Shown: positions 1-7,751, numbered from the stretch's first letter. The stretch: 10,127 bases of DNA from Verrucomicrobia bacterium UBA4286 (GCA_002395905.1 DGVK01000177.1:1-10127); one strand, 5' to 3'. Notes: a model not told the origin generated them from the sequence alone. A program made the numbers and translations.

Positions 1-533
1 ATCGTCACGCTCGTCAAGCCGCTGCAATGGTAGAACGCATACTCCCCGATGCTCGTAACGGAGTCGGGTATCGTCACGCTCGTCAAATTATAGCAGCCGT
101 AGAACGCCCTATCCCCGAAGCCGCGAACACCTGTCAGGTCCAGATTGCCGGAAAGCGAGCCTGTGGTGCCAACCGCCCAACCATCCACGAGCTTCACGCC
201 GGGAATCGTCGCCGTGTCGAAAAGTGAATCGCTGCAACCAGAGAACGCATAAGACCCGATGCTCGTCACGCTGTCGGGTATCGCCACGCTCGTAAGTCCG
301 CGGCAGTTGTAGAACGCATAAGACCCGATGCTCGTCACGCTGTTGCCGATCGTCACGCTCGTCAAGCCGCTGCAGCCGTAGAACGCCCTATCCCCGATGC
401 TCGTCACGCTGTTGCCGATCGTCACGCTCGTCAAGCCGCTGCAGCCGGAGAACGCATAAGACCCGATGCTCGTCACGCTGTCGGGTATCGTCACGCTCGT
501 CAAGCCGCGGCAGCCGTAGAACGCCCTATCCCC
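1..533 (-). repeat. 69-bp tandem repeats coding LRR units
   Basis: The LRR part consists of near-identical 69-bp units (23 codons). Units differ mainly at a few two-state positions: GAT AGG versus TCT TAT after the glycine, CGC GGC versus AGC GGC, and ATA CCC GAC versus ATC GGC AAC. Because the alternatives are shuffled between units rather than diverging independently, recombination or gene conversion among units is likely. The array continues past the left edge. Confidence 0.85.
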
Positions 534-752
534 GATGCTCGTCACGGGACAGCCGCCGAGCGTGGATGGAATCGTCACGGTACCTGTAGGCCTCGGCGAG
601 ATGGCGGCAGAATACGATTTTTTATAAACCTCCGCCGTGTCGCCGTTGATGCGATACGTCCACGTATAGCCGCCGACCGTTTCCGTCGCGGCCCACGCGC
701 CAAACGCTGCGGCAAGCGTTGCGACAACCATCATCATCAGTTTCTTTTTCAT
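1..752 (-). CDS. Secreted BspA-like leucine-rich repeat protein (3' end outside window)
   Basis: Open from ATG 752-750 through the window edge, 250 codons with no stop. Residues 1-21 are a signal peptide (lysines, a hydrophobic run, then a GAWA cleavage motif), so the product is exported. Residues 22-73 are a lead-in (ETVGGYTWTYRING...) and from about residue 74 it is built of 23-residue LRR_5/BspA units of the form GxxAFxxCxxLTSVTIPxSVTSI. I count seven units; the fifth is stretched to 47 residues by a spacer around VDGWAVGTTGSLSGN. BspA-type LRR proteins are surface or secreted proteins often linked to adhesion or protein binding; the exact ligand here is unknown. The start is supported by an AAAGGA Shine-Dalgarno 8 bases upstream within a leader identical to that of the secreted gene at 7752-8723. 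Family call is sure; function is inference. Confidence 0.88.
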   Translation of the reverse strand, partial: MKKKLMMMVVATLAAAFGAWAATETVGGYTWTYRINGDTAEVYKKSYSAAISPRPTGTVTIPSTLGGCPVTSIGDRAFYGCRGLTSVTIPDSVTSIGSYAFSGCSGLTSVTIGNSVTSIGDRAFYGCSGLTSVTIGNSVTSIGSYAFYNCRGLTSVAIPDSVTSIGSYAFSGCSDSLFDTATIPGVKLVDGWAVGTTGSLSGNLDLTGVRGFGDRAFYGCYNLTSVTIPDSVTSIGEYAFYHCSGLTSVT

Positions 753-767
753 TTCGTTGTTCCTTTC
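743..767 (-). promoter_or_regulatory. Conserved leader with RBS, copy 1
   Basis: These 25 bases (15 upstream of the ATG, the ATG, and 7 after it) are identical to 8714-8738 in front of the other signal-peptide gene. The leader holds GAAAGGA, a good Shine-Dalgarno, followed by ACAACGAA and the start codon. It decides the start of the LRR gene. No convincing -10/-35 pair lies directly upstream, so transcription may come from further up. Confidence 0.75.
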
Positions 768-772
768 CTTAC

Positions 773-798
773 GGCGCGATGGGGTCATCGCGCCCTAC
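773..798 (-). repeat. REP-like hairpin with 5' GTAG
   Basis: On the minus strand GTAG (798-795) is followed by a perfect 9-bp inverted repeat, GGCGCGATG and CATCGCGCC, around an ACCC loop. Its 3+2+4 stem layout matches the six REPs near the transposase, except that the GA/GA mismatch is replaced by GC/GC pairs. No U-run follows, so it does not look like a standard rho-independent terminator, although it sits between the nuclease gene and the LRR gene and could slow RNA decay. Confidence 0.65.
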
Positions 799-799
799 C

Positions 800-827
800 G
801 TTCCGCCCCACTTCACGACCTCCCAAT
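800..827 (-). repeat. WEVVK tail cassette, copy 1
   Basis: 28 bases matching 8791-8818 at 27 positions. At 8791-8818 the sequence codes the last residues (WEVVK, stop) of the AlbA_2-family pseudogene. Here the single mismatch turns the TGA into TGG (810-808), so the frame runs on through the hairpin to a TAA near 771. I read this as a leftover 3' end of such a gene, lying just downstream of the nuclease stop codon at 832-834. Confidence 0.6.
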
Positions 828-831
828 GGCA

Positions 832-1947
832 TCATTTCCCGCCGCCTTTCCTTTTCGTGCTTTGCCGCGCGACATCGGCAATCGTTTCGTCAACGATAGT
901 GCCGAGTCTCGCAACGGCACGCTTCATGGAAGAAAGTTCCCTGGGCGTCTTTTGCGTCAGCCGGCATTTGGCAACACCCATCGGCTTGTCGGTGACGCTC
1001 AAGGCGTACTCAACGACCGTCCTGTTGCCATCCCTGCAAAGGACAAGCCCGACAGTCGGCGCGTCCCACGCGTTCTTCAACTGCCTGTCGACCGCAACCA
1101 TGTAGAATCCAAGCTGCCCTATGTGCTCTGGCTTGAAATTGACAGCCTTTAGCTCAATCACCAAATACCGCCGGCTCTTCAAATGGTAGAATATCAAGTC
1201 TGGCCAGAAATCCTCACCTCCAACATTGACTCGCACCTGATGCCCGACATACGCAAATCCACCGCCCAGTTCAGTCAGCGTTCGCGTAATGTTCCGCACA
1301 AGCGCCTTCTCGATTTCGCGCTCGTTGTTTTCGTCCACCGTTTCAGTAAGCGCAAATGCGTATTCATTCTTGATGAGTTCCTTCGCGAGATATCCGTCCG
1401 GAGCAGACAATGTACCGGAGAAGTTTGTAAGCGCCTTGCCTGTCTTCTCGTAAAGCCTGTCGCCTATGGCCACCTGAAGATCGGTGCGGCTCCAGCCGTT
1501 CTCTACCGCCTTTCTGACATAGAAAAGCGCCTTGTCTCTGTCGCCTTTGCTCTTACCGATTATAACGATATGATGTCCCCAAGGAATCTTCATCAGATCT
1601 GCAACGCCGTTATCTGCAACAACTTGCTGCAGATAACTATACAGCTGATAAAAGGCGAGAGAATATCTCAAATTTCGCGCCGACAGTCCAACAGGATTCT
1701 TTATGCCAAGGCAAAGATCATTGCTCAAGTTGTCGAAGAAGCCGATGTTTCGCTTTTTCCCTGGATACTTGCTACTTATGTCCATGCCAAGCGACCAGTA
1801 GAATTCGAGCATCGCAGAATTGACGGCAACAGCCGCCTTGATCTGCGTCCTGCGATACCTGCGTTTGAGATCGGTAATCCATTCAAGATACGCCATATCC
1901 GAAACGCCTTTGCCGCGTTTCTTCATCACTTTGCCATTCGCCCTCAT
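832..1947 (-). CDS. DUF1016/YhcG-family PD-(D/E)XK nuclease
   Basis: 371 residues, full length for the family. Residues about 18-160 match the DUF1016 N-terminal domain (LEWITDLKRRYRRTQIKAAV, and later IPWGHHIVII plus ENGWSR). Residues about 185-340 form the PD-(D/E)XK nuclease domain with D250 in FWPDLIFY, E265-x-K267 in YLVIELK, and Q278 in GQLGFYM. A DKPMGV motif near 320 is also typical. Such proteins are putative DNA nucleases found in mobile or defence contexts; substrate and partner are not known from this sequence. ATG 1947 has an AAAGG motif about 10 bases upstream; ATGs at codons 8 and 18 are alternatives, and codon 18 (MAYLEW) is where the conserved domain starts. It lies downstream of a broken second DUF1016 gene. 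Residues 105-113 are coded by a palindromic element. Confidence 0.9.
   Translation of the reverse strand: MRANGKVMKKRGKGVSDMAYLEWITDLKRRYRRTQIKAAVAVNSAMLEFYWSLGMDISSKYPGKKRNIGFFDNLSNDLCLGIKNPVGLSARNLRYSLAFYQLYSYLQQVVADNGVADLMKIPWGHHIVIIGKSKGDRDKALFYVRKAVENGWSRTDLQVAIGDRLYEKTGKALTNFSGTLSAPDGYLAKELIKNEYAFALTETVDENNEREIEKALVRNITRTLTELGGGFAYVGHQVRVNVGGEDFWPDLIFYHLKSRRYLVIELKAVNFKPEHIGQLGFYMVAVDRQLKNAWDAPTVGLVLCRDGNRTVVEYALSVTDKPMGVAKCRLTQKTPRELSSMKRAVARLGTIVDETIADVARQSTKRKGGGK
1610..1636. repeat. 27-bp in-frame palindromic element, copy 1
   Basis: Two 13-base arms around a central C, starting TTATCTGCA and ending TGCAGATAA, with one mismatched pair. Read on the minus strand it codes YLQQVVADN in the nuclease (residues 105-113). 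Two related copies occur in the third DUF1016 copy at 9897-9923 and 9936-9962. It sits just before the IPWGHH core of the N-terminal domain. Confidence 0.7.
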
Positions 1948-1998
1948 ATCACGCTACCTTTCTTTGCTGCTCTTTGCCGCTCCGTCCTTCTTCCGCTT

Positions 1999-2211
1999 CT
2001 ATCGCATAGGCGAGTTGCGCCTGAGCTGCTCCTTGTCCGGCAGATAGAGTTGATAGCGGCTCACGAAGATACGGTTGGTGATGCCTCGCATGGCGCATTC
2101 CACAATAACCTGGCGACGCAACTCACGAACACCCCAGTTCGAGCGCGCGCACTCCTCTCCACCAACCTTGACGACGGAAATTTCGACATTCTCGACTTTG
2201 ATTTTAGGCAT
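1999..2211 (-). pseudogene. Hollowed-out DUF1016-family gene remnant
   Basis: A 70-codon frame from ATG 2211 (SD AAGGAG at 2228-2223, an in-frame TTG lies at 2220). Residues 1-19 (MPKIKVENVEISVVKVGGE) resemble the start of KilA-N-type proteins, which is a weak call. The next stretch SNWGVRELRRQ resembles the DUF1016 segment preceding the nuclease domain. VIVECAMRGI...NRIFVSRYQLYLPDKEQLRR resembles the C-terminal end that follows the catalytic core in a DUF1016 subgroup. The whole nuclease core is absent. It has its own promoter-like site at 2238-2246 and precedes the intact nuclease by 51 bases, so it may still be transcribed. It could alternatively be a real small protein; I favour a decayed chimera. 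Confidence 0.55.
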
Positions 2212-2237
2212 GGTGTCCAACGCTCCTTTGAGTTCAT

Positions 2238-2246
2238 ATTATACCA
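2238..2246 (-). promoter_or_regulatory. Extended -10 promoter, copy 1
   Basis: Minus-strand TGGTATAAT (a perfect TGn plus TATAAT) preceded by GATTT. The same motif with a similar GC-rich upstream flank stands at 9711-9719 before the AlbA_2 gene. No good -35 box is visible, as expected for extended -10 promoters. It would start transcription around 2231, just before the SD at 2228-2223. Confidence 0.6.
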
Positions 2247-2282
2247 AAATCTTCGCCGCCCCGCTGTTGATTCGAAATCTAT

Positions 2283-2401
2283 ATTCAAAAGCCGCTGGGT
2301 TATTTGACACGGCCGGTGTAGGCGTCAACCTCGCTTGAGTCGATGGTTTCGCCGAAGAATCGCTCGGCTGCGGCGTCCCTCGCCTTGTCCCACGGACGAG
2401 G
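2283..2401. repeat. 119-bp perfect direct repeat, copy A
   Basis: Identical base for base to 10009-10127, 7726 bases away and in the same orientation; the second copy runs into the window edge so the true length may be greater. It holds the last 33 codons and stop of the beta-lactamase-family gene plus 17 bases beyond. Base 2402 (c) is the first that cannot be compared. Confidence 0.93.
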
Positions 2402-3007
2402 CCCGCCATTGAGCTGCACCGCCCATAGTTTGAGCTCGCGCTTGCGCTAGTTCACCATGCAGTTAGTCCCCCACGCCCCGCCAGACCATCCACCGCCTTT
2501 GATTAGCTTACTCTTCGCGCTTGTCTCGAACGGGAAGCCGCCCGTGTGGTTGAGGCACATGCGCACCGTAAGCACGTTCTTCGCCTTTATGAGGGTGCGC
2601 AAGTCGTTCGTCGCCGGACCTTCAATCCACAGCGTTTCGAATTCTGGCAGATACTTCGAGACAGGGTCGTCAAGATTCAACCGCCCTTCCTCGACGAGTT
2701 TCGCTATCGTGACGCCGCAGAAGCCCTTTGTCTGCGAACACTGCATATAGGTGTCGTCCGCTGTGATGGCGCGCTTCGCCGCGACATCCGCGTAGCCGAC
2801 ACACGTCACCGCGCGACGGCCGTCCTTCCACGTCTTCGGCGTTGTCACCTTGCCGACTCCGACAAGCTTCGGCTTAAGCTCCTGCTCGCTTGGATACCTC
2901 GTAGCCGCCCTGCCAATCATCGCCGTGCGCAATCCAATTGGCATGGCTTGGGTAAGCATTCCGGCGAATGCGCACGCTCAGAGCAACACTAGTCTGCCAC
3001 ACTTCAT
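2300..3007 (-). pseudogene. Beta-lactamase-family serine hydrolase, broken
   Basis: Original start is ATG 3007 (SD AAGGAG 7 bases upstream), opening a signal-peptide-like MKCGRLVLL. Codon 10 is TGA (2980-2978). The frame then continues open (from M at 2959) through the class C beta-lactamase/transpeptidase hallmarks: SxxK as CSQTKG, LVEEGRLNLDDPVSKYLPEF, and LTVRMCLNHTGG. It then jumps to GGGWSGGAWGTNCMVN, a C-terminal region, with the roughly 150-200 residues normally between (including the YxN motif) missing. A TAG (2449-2447) interrupts, yet the same frame goes on RKRELKLWAVQLNGGPRPWDK... to TAA 2302-2300. About 236 codons remain against about 400 usual for such enzymes. The intact family acts in the periplasm on beta-lactam- or peptide-like substrates; this copy is surely inactive. 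Confidence 0.82.
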
Positions 3008-3036
3008 GGATGTACTCCTTCGTTGTTTGCTTCGGA

Positions 3037-3113
3037 CAACTGGATATAATCTCCGCCGCATTTTTGATGATTCGGCATGTCCACATGTAGCTGCCGACCG
3101 TTTCCATCGCACC
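3037..3113 (-). pseudogene. Fragment of a BspA-like protein N-terminus
   Basis: The minus frame GAMETVGSYMWTCRIIKNAAEI lines up with ATETVGGYTWTYRINGDTAEV, the segment right after the signal peptide of the LRR protein at 1-752, and the DNA is clearly similar too. Signal peptide and LRR units are missing. It lies between the stop of the InlB-repeat gene (3124) and the beta-lactamase pseudogene start (3007). It probably marks an old LRR gene deleted at both sides. Confidence 0.55.
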
Positions 3114-3123
3114 CGAAGTGATG

Positions 3124-6100
3124 TCAAAAATGGAATGTGAACGGATAGTAGACCCGCTTCGTGTAACACTTCCCGATTCCATTAGGAGTCATTGCACACC
3201 ATTTCTCATTCACTGGCGCGTAGAATACGACGAACGCCCCGTCATCATCAAACATCAGCGGTGCCGTCGCGGAAACCGACGAACTGGAGAGCTTGCCGGC
3301 AAGTAAAACGACGCCTGTAGTCTTGTTGACCTTAAGTTGCAAGTTTGAACTCTCGCTGTATTCGGGATAGCGCATTTCTCCCCCGAAATAATCGCATACA
3401 AGCGAATATGTTCCCGAACGAGCAAGATTAGCGGCGATGTCTTTCGCCTCCCAGACACCAGATTTGATCGGATCGCGCTGCATGAACATCACGTCATACT
3501 CCTCGCCTCCGATGCTGCAATAGCCAGTCATCTGCCCGGCGTCATTCCAGTCGTGGCCGGGTTCGAGCGTCAACATACAATATTCTCCAGTTGACGATTT
3601 ATAGAAATATGCGTCAAAAAAGCCATCGCTTTCGCAATTCCAGCCATTTGAGCTATATGAATGCGTTGACACTTCTCCGTTCGACGGCCCGGCAACGACC
3701 TTCGCCGAAATCTTGCCGTTCGCCGAAGCAGTAAGCGTAACAAGCCCCGCGACATTCCCGCCGGAATCCATCAGAACTCCGTTGAACGTCCCGATGGCGT
3801 AATTCGGAAGAGGGTCTACGGTAATCGTTATCGTCGCTTTTTCCGTTCCCCAACGGCTCTTCGCCGTAAGCGTGACGGTGTATGTTCCCGCCTTCGTCGG
3901 AGTTCCATGCAACGAGAGCACGCCATCCCTCGCCATAAATTTTAGACCCGGCGGAAGCGCTGAAGCGGAAATAGTGTAGGAACTGTCATATTCCGCACTC
4001 ATCCACGCGTACAAACAAACATCGCTTACGCCTAGCGTTAGCCGGTATGCGCTATCGGAATAATCAAGTCCATCAAACACCCACGACTGCAGATTCGGGA
4101 CGACGATCCTCAAGACGTGTAGCTCCGTCACTCCAGTCGCCGTTTTTGCCGTGAACACAACGTCGCTCGTCCCGGGCTTCAGCTTGGACGTGTCGGAGCA
4201 GACGATTTCGCACCTGTCGCCGCGCTGCGTGAACTTCATGCCTGAAGGCATCCCCTTCGCTGTCACCTTTGCCGGTGTTTCGCTGTATACGCCAAAAGAC
4301 AGATAGGCTCCCCAACCCGACGTATCAACCTCCCATCTGTCGTCAGAGTCGAAATATACGTAATCTTCTTCCTTCGAGACAAATTTCGCCATCAGGCCCG
4401 GTGTGCCCGCGCGGACCACCACGGAGTCGCTCGCACGCTGGAACTCCCCGCTCGCGGTGTTGTAGAACGGCTCCTCGGAGTCGTCATACCATCCCGCGAA
4501 ATAATATCCGCGTGCGGGCTTCGCAGAGATGCGAGCCGACGTGCCGACGGAATACACGCCTGCTCCAGTGACGGTCCCGCGCTCGGAATCTACCGACACG
4601 ACGTCTAGATAGCGGCTCCCCGCGTCCCTGACGATAATCGTCTTTACCGCCTTGCGCGTGGTGCGGCCATCCCGCATCGACTTTGCCGTCACCGTAATAG
4701 TGTACTTCCCGGCCTTGGTCGGCGTTCCTTCGCAAAACATGTAGTTGCACGTCGCGTTGTAGGGGCACTTGGACGCCTTCAGCCCGGCTGGCAGCCCGCT
4801 TATGGCCGTCACGGTATATTCGTAATCACGAATGACGCCGTCAAGTACAAACCGCATTTCCTCGCCAGTGACCCATTCGAGAAGCGCATATTCGCCCGTC
4901 TCCTCATCGTAACATGCCTGGTTCTCCAGGTTATCCCAGTCCATGCCGATGTTGTCGTAGTCTCCATTGTCCGCATAGCCAACGGTCCACACGGATATCG
5001 CGGACTGCTTGTAGCCGTTTGCGTTGGCGACAGCGCACGTTACATAATACACACCGGCCTTTGTCGGCGCTCCGGAGATGGTACCGGCCACGGAATTAAA
5101 CTTCACACCAGGCGGCAATCCGGTGATTTTCATGGTTGCCATCGAGGCGCTTTCCGAGTCGAAGAACTCGAATACGTCGCCGTCTACCTGCTCATGTACC
5201 CCTAGATGCATATTAGTGCCCGTGACATATATATAGTCGTCTGCCGACGCAATGAACTCCGCCTCCAGCGTTGCCGCATCGCCAGTGGCTACATAGGTGT
5301 AGCTTGGCGTATACGCGACATACTCTCCGTTCAAGTACCAGCCCATGAACGCCGCGCCCTTGTTTGCCGTCGCACGTACGACGACCTTCTGTCCAGACTT
5401 GAAGTTGCTATTCCCGCCAGTCACCTTGCCAAGCGTCTCCTGGCCAGGCATGGTCCTAACAGTTACATACGCCGCCCCGTCCCAATTGCGCCAGTGCGCA
5501 TACAAGACCATGTCATCATACCCGGCCGAAATCGACGTAACCTTTCTTCCGCCGCTTGCCGCAGTGTACCAGCCGTCAAACGACTTCCTGCCTTCTTCTT
5601 CCCATTCAAGCGTGGGGAGCTGGTACAGCCCGTCGCCCAAGGGAAGCGTCAGAAGATCGGCTTTAGGATATTCATCTTCGTTCCTGTTTAAATAAATGTA
5701 TCGATAAATATCAAGTTCGTCCACAATCGACTCGACATCCTCTATCGTCCTCATAGATCGTCTCTCGCCATTGACGAGCTGACTGTAATGCCTAGACCGC
5801 CAGATTTTTCTTCCGTCCGGGCGCACCCAGTATAAAAACGCCTCCGGCCAACTCACTGCGCCACTTCCCGGTGCAATCTCATTAGCCCATCTGTATGCAG
5901 AGGATTCCATCAATTCATCGCGCGTCTGCGCGTAAAAATCGAAGAACACCGCATTCCTGGAAGAATCCTCCGTCAAACCATCAATAGCTGGCTGAATATA
6001 TCTGTAGCACCAGCTGCACCCGGCATGTCCGAAAACAACAACAAGTGGAACATGCTCGCGCTCGGCGTAGCGACGGACATCCTCAAATGGCGCGACTTCA

Positions 6101-6957
6101 CATCCCGAGCCTTCGATGCCGTACCAATGGCCGACTAGGTAGTCGTCGCCATAATCGTCCAGCTGCCAGTGCGCGTAATAGGTGACATCTTTTGTCACGA
6201 TCGTGTCAGCTGCAATCTGCGCACCACCGGTCTTCGCCGTGAACCATCCCAAAAATTCACCGAACCCGGAATACGCCAAGTTTGGCACCATCGGAGTCGG
6301 CAACTCGCCTACGGCCGCGTTCTTGACCACCTTTCGCGTCACTTCCTCGTCTCGCAACGCACCGTTCCCGTTCACATCGAAAATAACGGTACACTTCGTC
6401 GCCAATCCGTCAGCCACCCAATGCGCGTAGTACGTGACATTGGCCGTAACCTTGGTCGCAGACGTTATCTGCGTTCCGCCGCTCGCCGCCGTCCACCAGC
6501 CTGCAAACGTATAACCCGTACGCGTTGGCGTTGGAAGTACACCGATGACGGCACCTTTCACAACCCATCGCGTCTGCTCACTAACATTTCCACCATTCGC
6601 AGCAAAAGCAACCCTGTTAGACTGAGCATAGACCGCAACACTATAAACTTCAGATTGCGCAACGCCATCGATGTAGGTAGTATATGTGAGCTCATTTCTC
6701 CCAACGCTGGTCAGCGTATGCAGGTATTCGCCAACTCCCGTCGTGCGTTTTGCCTCGATGCCGTTGTCCCTGATCACCACCGTCGCATCCGATCTCCCGC
6801 CGATCCACGAGGCATCCCACGAAATCAATAAAGAGCCGACTGCTGGTGACGTTGAAGTCGTTACCGTGTCCAGCCGAAACGGCGCGGAGTCTCCCGCATA
6901 CCCGATCATCGCGGCAAGTGCCGTTGTTATCACAATCATTGACTTTATCAGTTTCAT
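3124..6957 (-). CDS. Large secreted InlB-repeat protein with thioredoxin-like domain
   Basis: 1277 residues. Residues 1-21 are a signal peptide (IKSMIVITTALAAMIGYAG). Listeria-Bacteroides/InlB B-repeats lie at about 115-180 and 188-264 (both end TYYAHW) and a half repeat at 447-489 (FDGWYTAASGG...LYAHW). Between them, about 275-425, is a thioredoxin-like domain: PLVVVFGHAGCSWCYRYI with a CxxC at 314-317 and an SWPEAFLYWVRPDG strand. Two divergent bacterial-repeat units follow (about 497-569 and 784-861), and four putative Ig-like He_PIG units (GLPPGxKF...GxPTKAGxYxVTxTAK) near 613-655, 721-765, 902-950 and 999-1046. Residues 1053-1277 form an unrecognised C-terminal domain. SD GGAGGT lies 5 bases before the ATG. 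The architecture suggests a cell-surface or secreted binding protein that may also have thiol-disulfide activity; no anchor motif is seen. Confidence 0.87.
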   Translation of the reverse strand: MKLIKSMIVITTALAAMIGYAGDSAPFRLDTVTTSTSPAVGSLLISWDASWIGGRSDATVVIRDNGIEAKRTTGVGEYLHTLTSVGRNELTYTTYIDGVAQSEVYSVAVYAQSNRVAFAANGGNVSEQTRWVVKGAVIGVLPTPTRTGYTFAGWWTAASGGTQITSATKVTANVTYYAHWVADGLATKCTVIFDVNGNGALRDEEVTRKVVKNAAVGELPTPMVPNLAYSGFGEFLGWFTAKTGGAQIAADTIVTKDVTYYAHWQLDDYGDDYLVGHWYGIEGSGCEVAPFEDVRRYAEREHVPLVVVFGHAGCSWCYRYIQPAIDGLTEDSSRNAVFFDFYAQTRDELMESSAYRWANEIAPGSGAVSWPEAFLYWVRPDGRKIWRSRHYSQLVNGERRSMRTIEDVESIVDELDIYRYIYLNRNEDEYPKADLLTLPLGDGLYQLPTLEWEEEGRKSFDGWYTAASGGRKVTSISAGYDDMVLYAHWRNWDGAAYVTVRTMPGQETLGKVTGGNSNFKSGQKVVVRATANKGAAFMGWYLNGEYVAYTPSYTYVATGDAATLEAEFIASADDYIYVTGTNMHLGVHEQVDGDVFEFFDSESASMATMKITGLPPGVKFNSVAGTISGAPTKAGVYYVTCAVANANGYKQSAISVWTVGYADNGDYDNIGMDWDNLENQACYDEETGEYALLEWVTGEEMRFVLDGVIRDYEYTVTAISGLPAGLKASKCPYNATCNYMFCEGTPTKAGKYTITVTAKSMRDGRTTRKAVKTIIVRDAGSRYLDVVSVDSERGTVTGAGVYSVGTSARISAKPARGYYFAGWYDDSEEPFYNTASGEFQRASDSVVVRAGTPGLMAKFVSKEEDYVYFDSDDRWEVDTSGWGAYLSFGVYSETPAKVTAKGMPSGMKFTQRGDRCEIVCSDTSKLKPGTSDVVFTAKTATGVTELHVLRIVVPNLQSWVFDGLDYSDSAYRLTLGVSDVCLYAWMSAEYDSSYTISASALPPGLKFMARDGVLSLHGTPTKAGTYTVTLTAKSRWGTEKATITITVDPLPNYAIGTFNGVLMDSGGNVAGLVTLTASANGKISAKVVAGPSNGEVSTHSYSSNGWNCESDGFFDAYFYKSSTGEYCMLTLEPGHDWNDAGQMTGYCSIGGEEYDVMFMQRDPIKSGVWEAKDIAANLARSGTYSLVCDYFGGEMRYPEYSESSNLQLKVNKTTGVVLLAGKLSSSSVSATAPLMFDDDGAFVVFYAPVNEKWCAMTPNGIGKCYTKRVYYPFTFHF

Positions 6958-6975
6958 CTTGTACCTCCAATCATT

Positions 6976-7698
6976 TTAAATTTTCATATGTGGGGGTGAG
7001 CCAAGGGTGGGGCGAGCCACCACACGGCTCGGCGGGACGCCTCGCCCTACCTTCGTCCTACCCGGCTCGCCCAGAGGGCTTGCCCCACCATAGCCACCAT
7101 TCTGTTCTCCAGTCTCTGAATTGAAAGACATCCAGTACAGCCACACATCCGCCGACTCTACCAGCCCCTTCCGCACTGGATTTTGACAAATGTAATCCCG
7201 CTTCTCGGCGAACTCCGCCTCGTTTCTGATGCGGTGCTCGAAGCAATCAGACTGAAACCTAACGCCCAAAGTCTTCCGCAGATAACCCTTCCATGCTCCA
7301 CATGTCTCCTTGACTCGCCCGTTAGAAAATGATGCGAGCATGTGAAGATGATCTGGCATGATGAGAAATAGATTCAGGAACCACCGACAATGTTCGTGAT
7401 AGAAGCGAGCCGACTCAAGCATTTCCGCTGCAACTGGCAGAAACGGCTCTCCGCCACGTTCCGCCGCATTGATCGTGACGAACTGGATTATGGGACCCGC
7501 CACAGGAAACGGCGGCAGCCCATGCGGCAGTTTCCGTCTCACCGGCAATTCTGCAGCAGGTGGGGCGAGCCGTCCCGGCGAGCCGGGTAGGGCGAACCCT
7601 CCGGGTGAGCCGCAACCTGATAATACCACCGGCTCGGCGGGACGCCTCGCCCCACCTTCCTCGGCTTCGTATTTCAAGCTGTTCTCTATCGACGCCAT
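6976..7698 (-). CDS. REP-associated tyrosine transposase (RAYT, IS200-like Y1 family)
   Basis: 240 residues. The core (about 51-195) matches RAYTs: RRKLPHG, QFVTIN, MLESARFYHE, then IMPDHLHMLASF with the HUH metal-binding pair H117 and H119, KGYLRKTLG, FEHRIRNEAEFAEKRDYICQNPVRKGLV with the likely catalytic Tyr169. These enzymes cut and join single-stranded DNA at REP hairpins rather than carrying their own ends. Residues about 14-46 and 201-238 are simply translated REP sequence on each side of the core, so the functional protein may be shorter. No SD stands before ATG 7698, so the exact start is uncertain. REPs flank the gene on both sides, the classic arrangement. Transposition genes of this type are usually single copy and domesticated. 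Confidence 0.88.
   Translation of the reverse strand: MASIENSLKYEAEEGGARRPAEPVVLSGCGSPGGFALPGSPGRLAPPAAELPVRRKLPHGLPPFPVAGPIIQFVTINAAERGGEPFLPVAAEMLESARFYHEHCRWFLNLFLIMPDHLHMLASFSNGRVKETCGAWKGYLRKTLGVRFQSDCFEHRIRNEAEFAEKRDYICQNPVRKGLVESADVWLYWMSFNSETGEQNGGYGGASPLGEPGRTKVGRGVPPSRVVARPTLGSPPHMKI
7005..7088. repeat. REP cluster downstream of the transposase
   Basis: Two full minus-strand REPs: 7050-7026 (GTAG, outer stem GGC/GCC, inner stem GGCG/CGCC, loop TCC) and 7088-7064 (GTGG, inner stem GCCC/GGGC, loop TCT). A diverged plus-strand half unit (GTGG then GGCGAGCC) begins at 7007. The cluster overlaps the 3' end of the transposase reading frame. Confidence 0.8.
7560..7655. repeat. REP cluster at the 5' end of the transposase
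   Basis: Three REPs: plus strand 7560-7584 (GTGG; inner stem GCCG/CGGC), plus strand 7587-7611 (GTAG; inner stem ACCC/GGGT) and minus strand 7655-7631 (GTGG; inner stem GGCG/CGCC). All have loop TCC and the same GGC-GA / GA-GCC outer part. They are translated as residues about 14-46 of the transposase frame. Confidence 0.82.
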
Positions 7699-7751
7699 TC
7701 GGGAAGAAAGGATTTAAGAAATTAAAGAATTGAATGCGCTCGCTTCGCTCG

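Noticed and set aside
1..560. Possible CRISPR-like regular repeats
   Set aside because: The period is 69 bases with no unique spacers and the units translate cleanly as BspA LRRs.
1183..2307. Plus-strand frame of 374 codons
   Set aside because: Antisense to the intact nuclease; no family motifs, no SD, composition of a shadow frame in GC-rich DNA.
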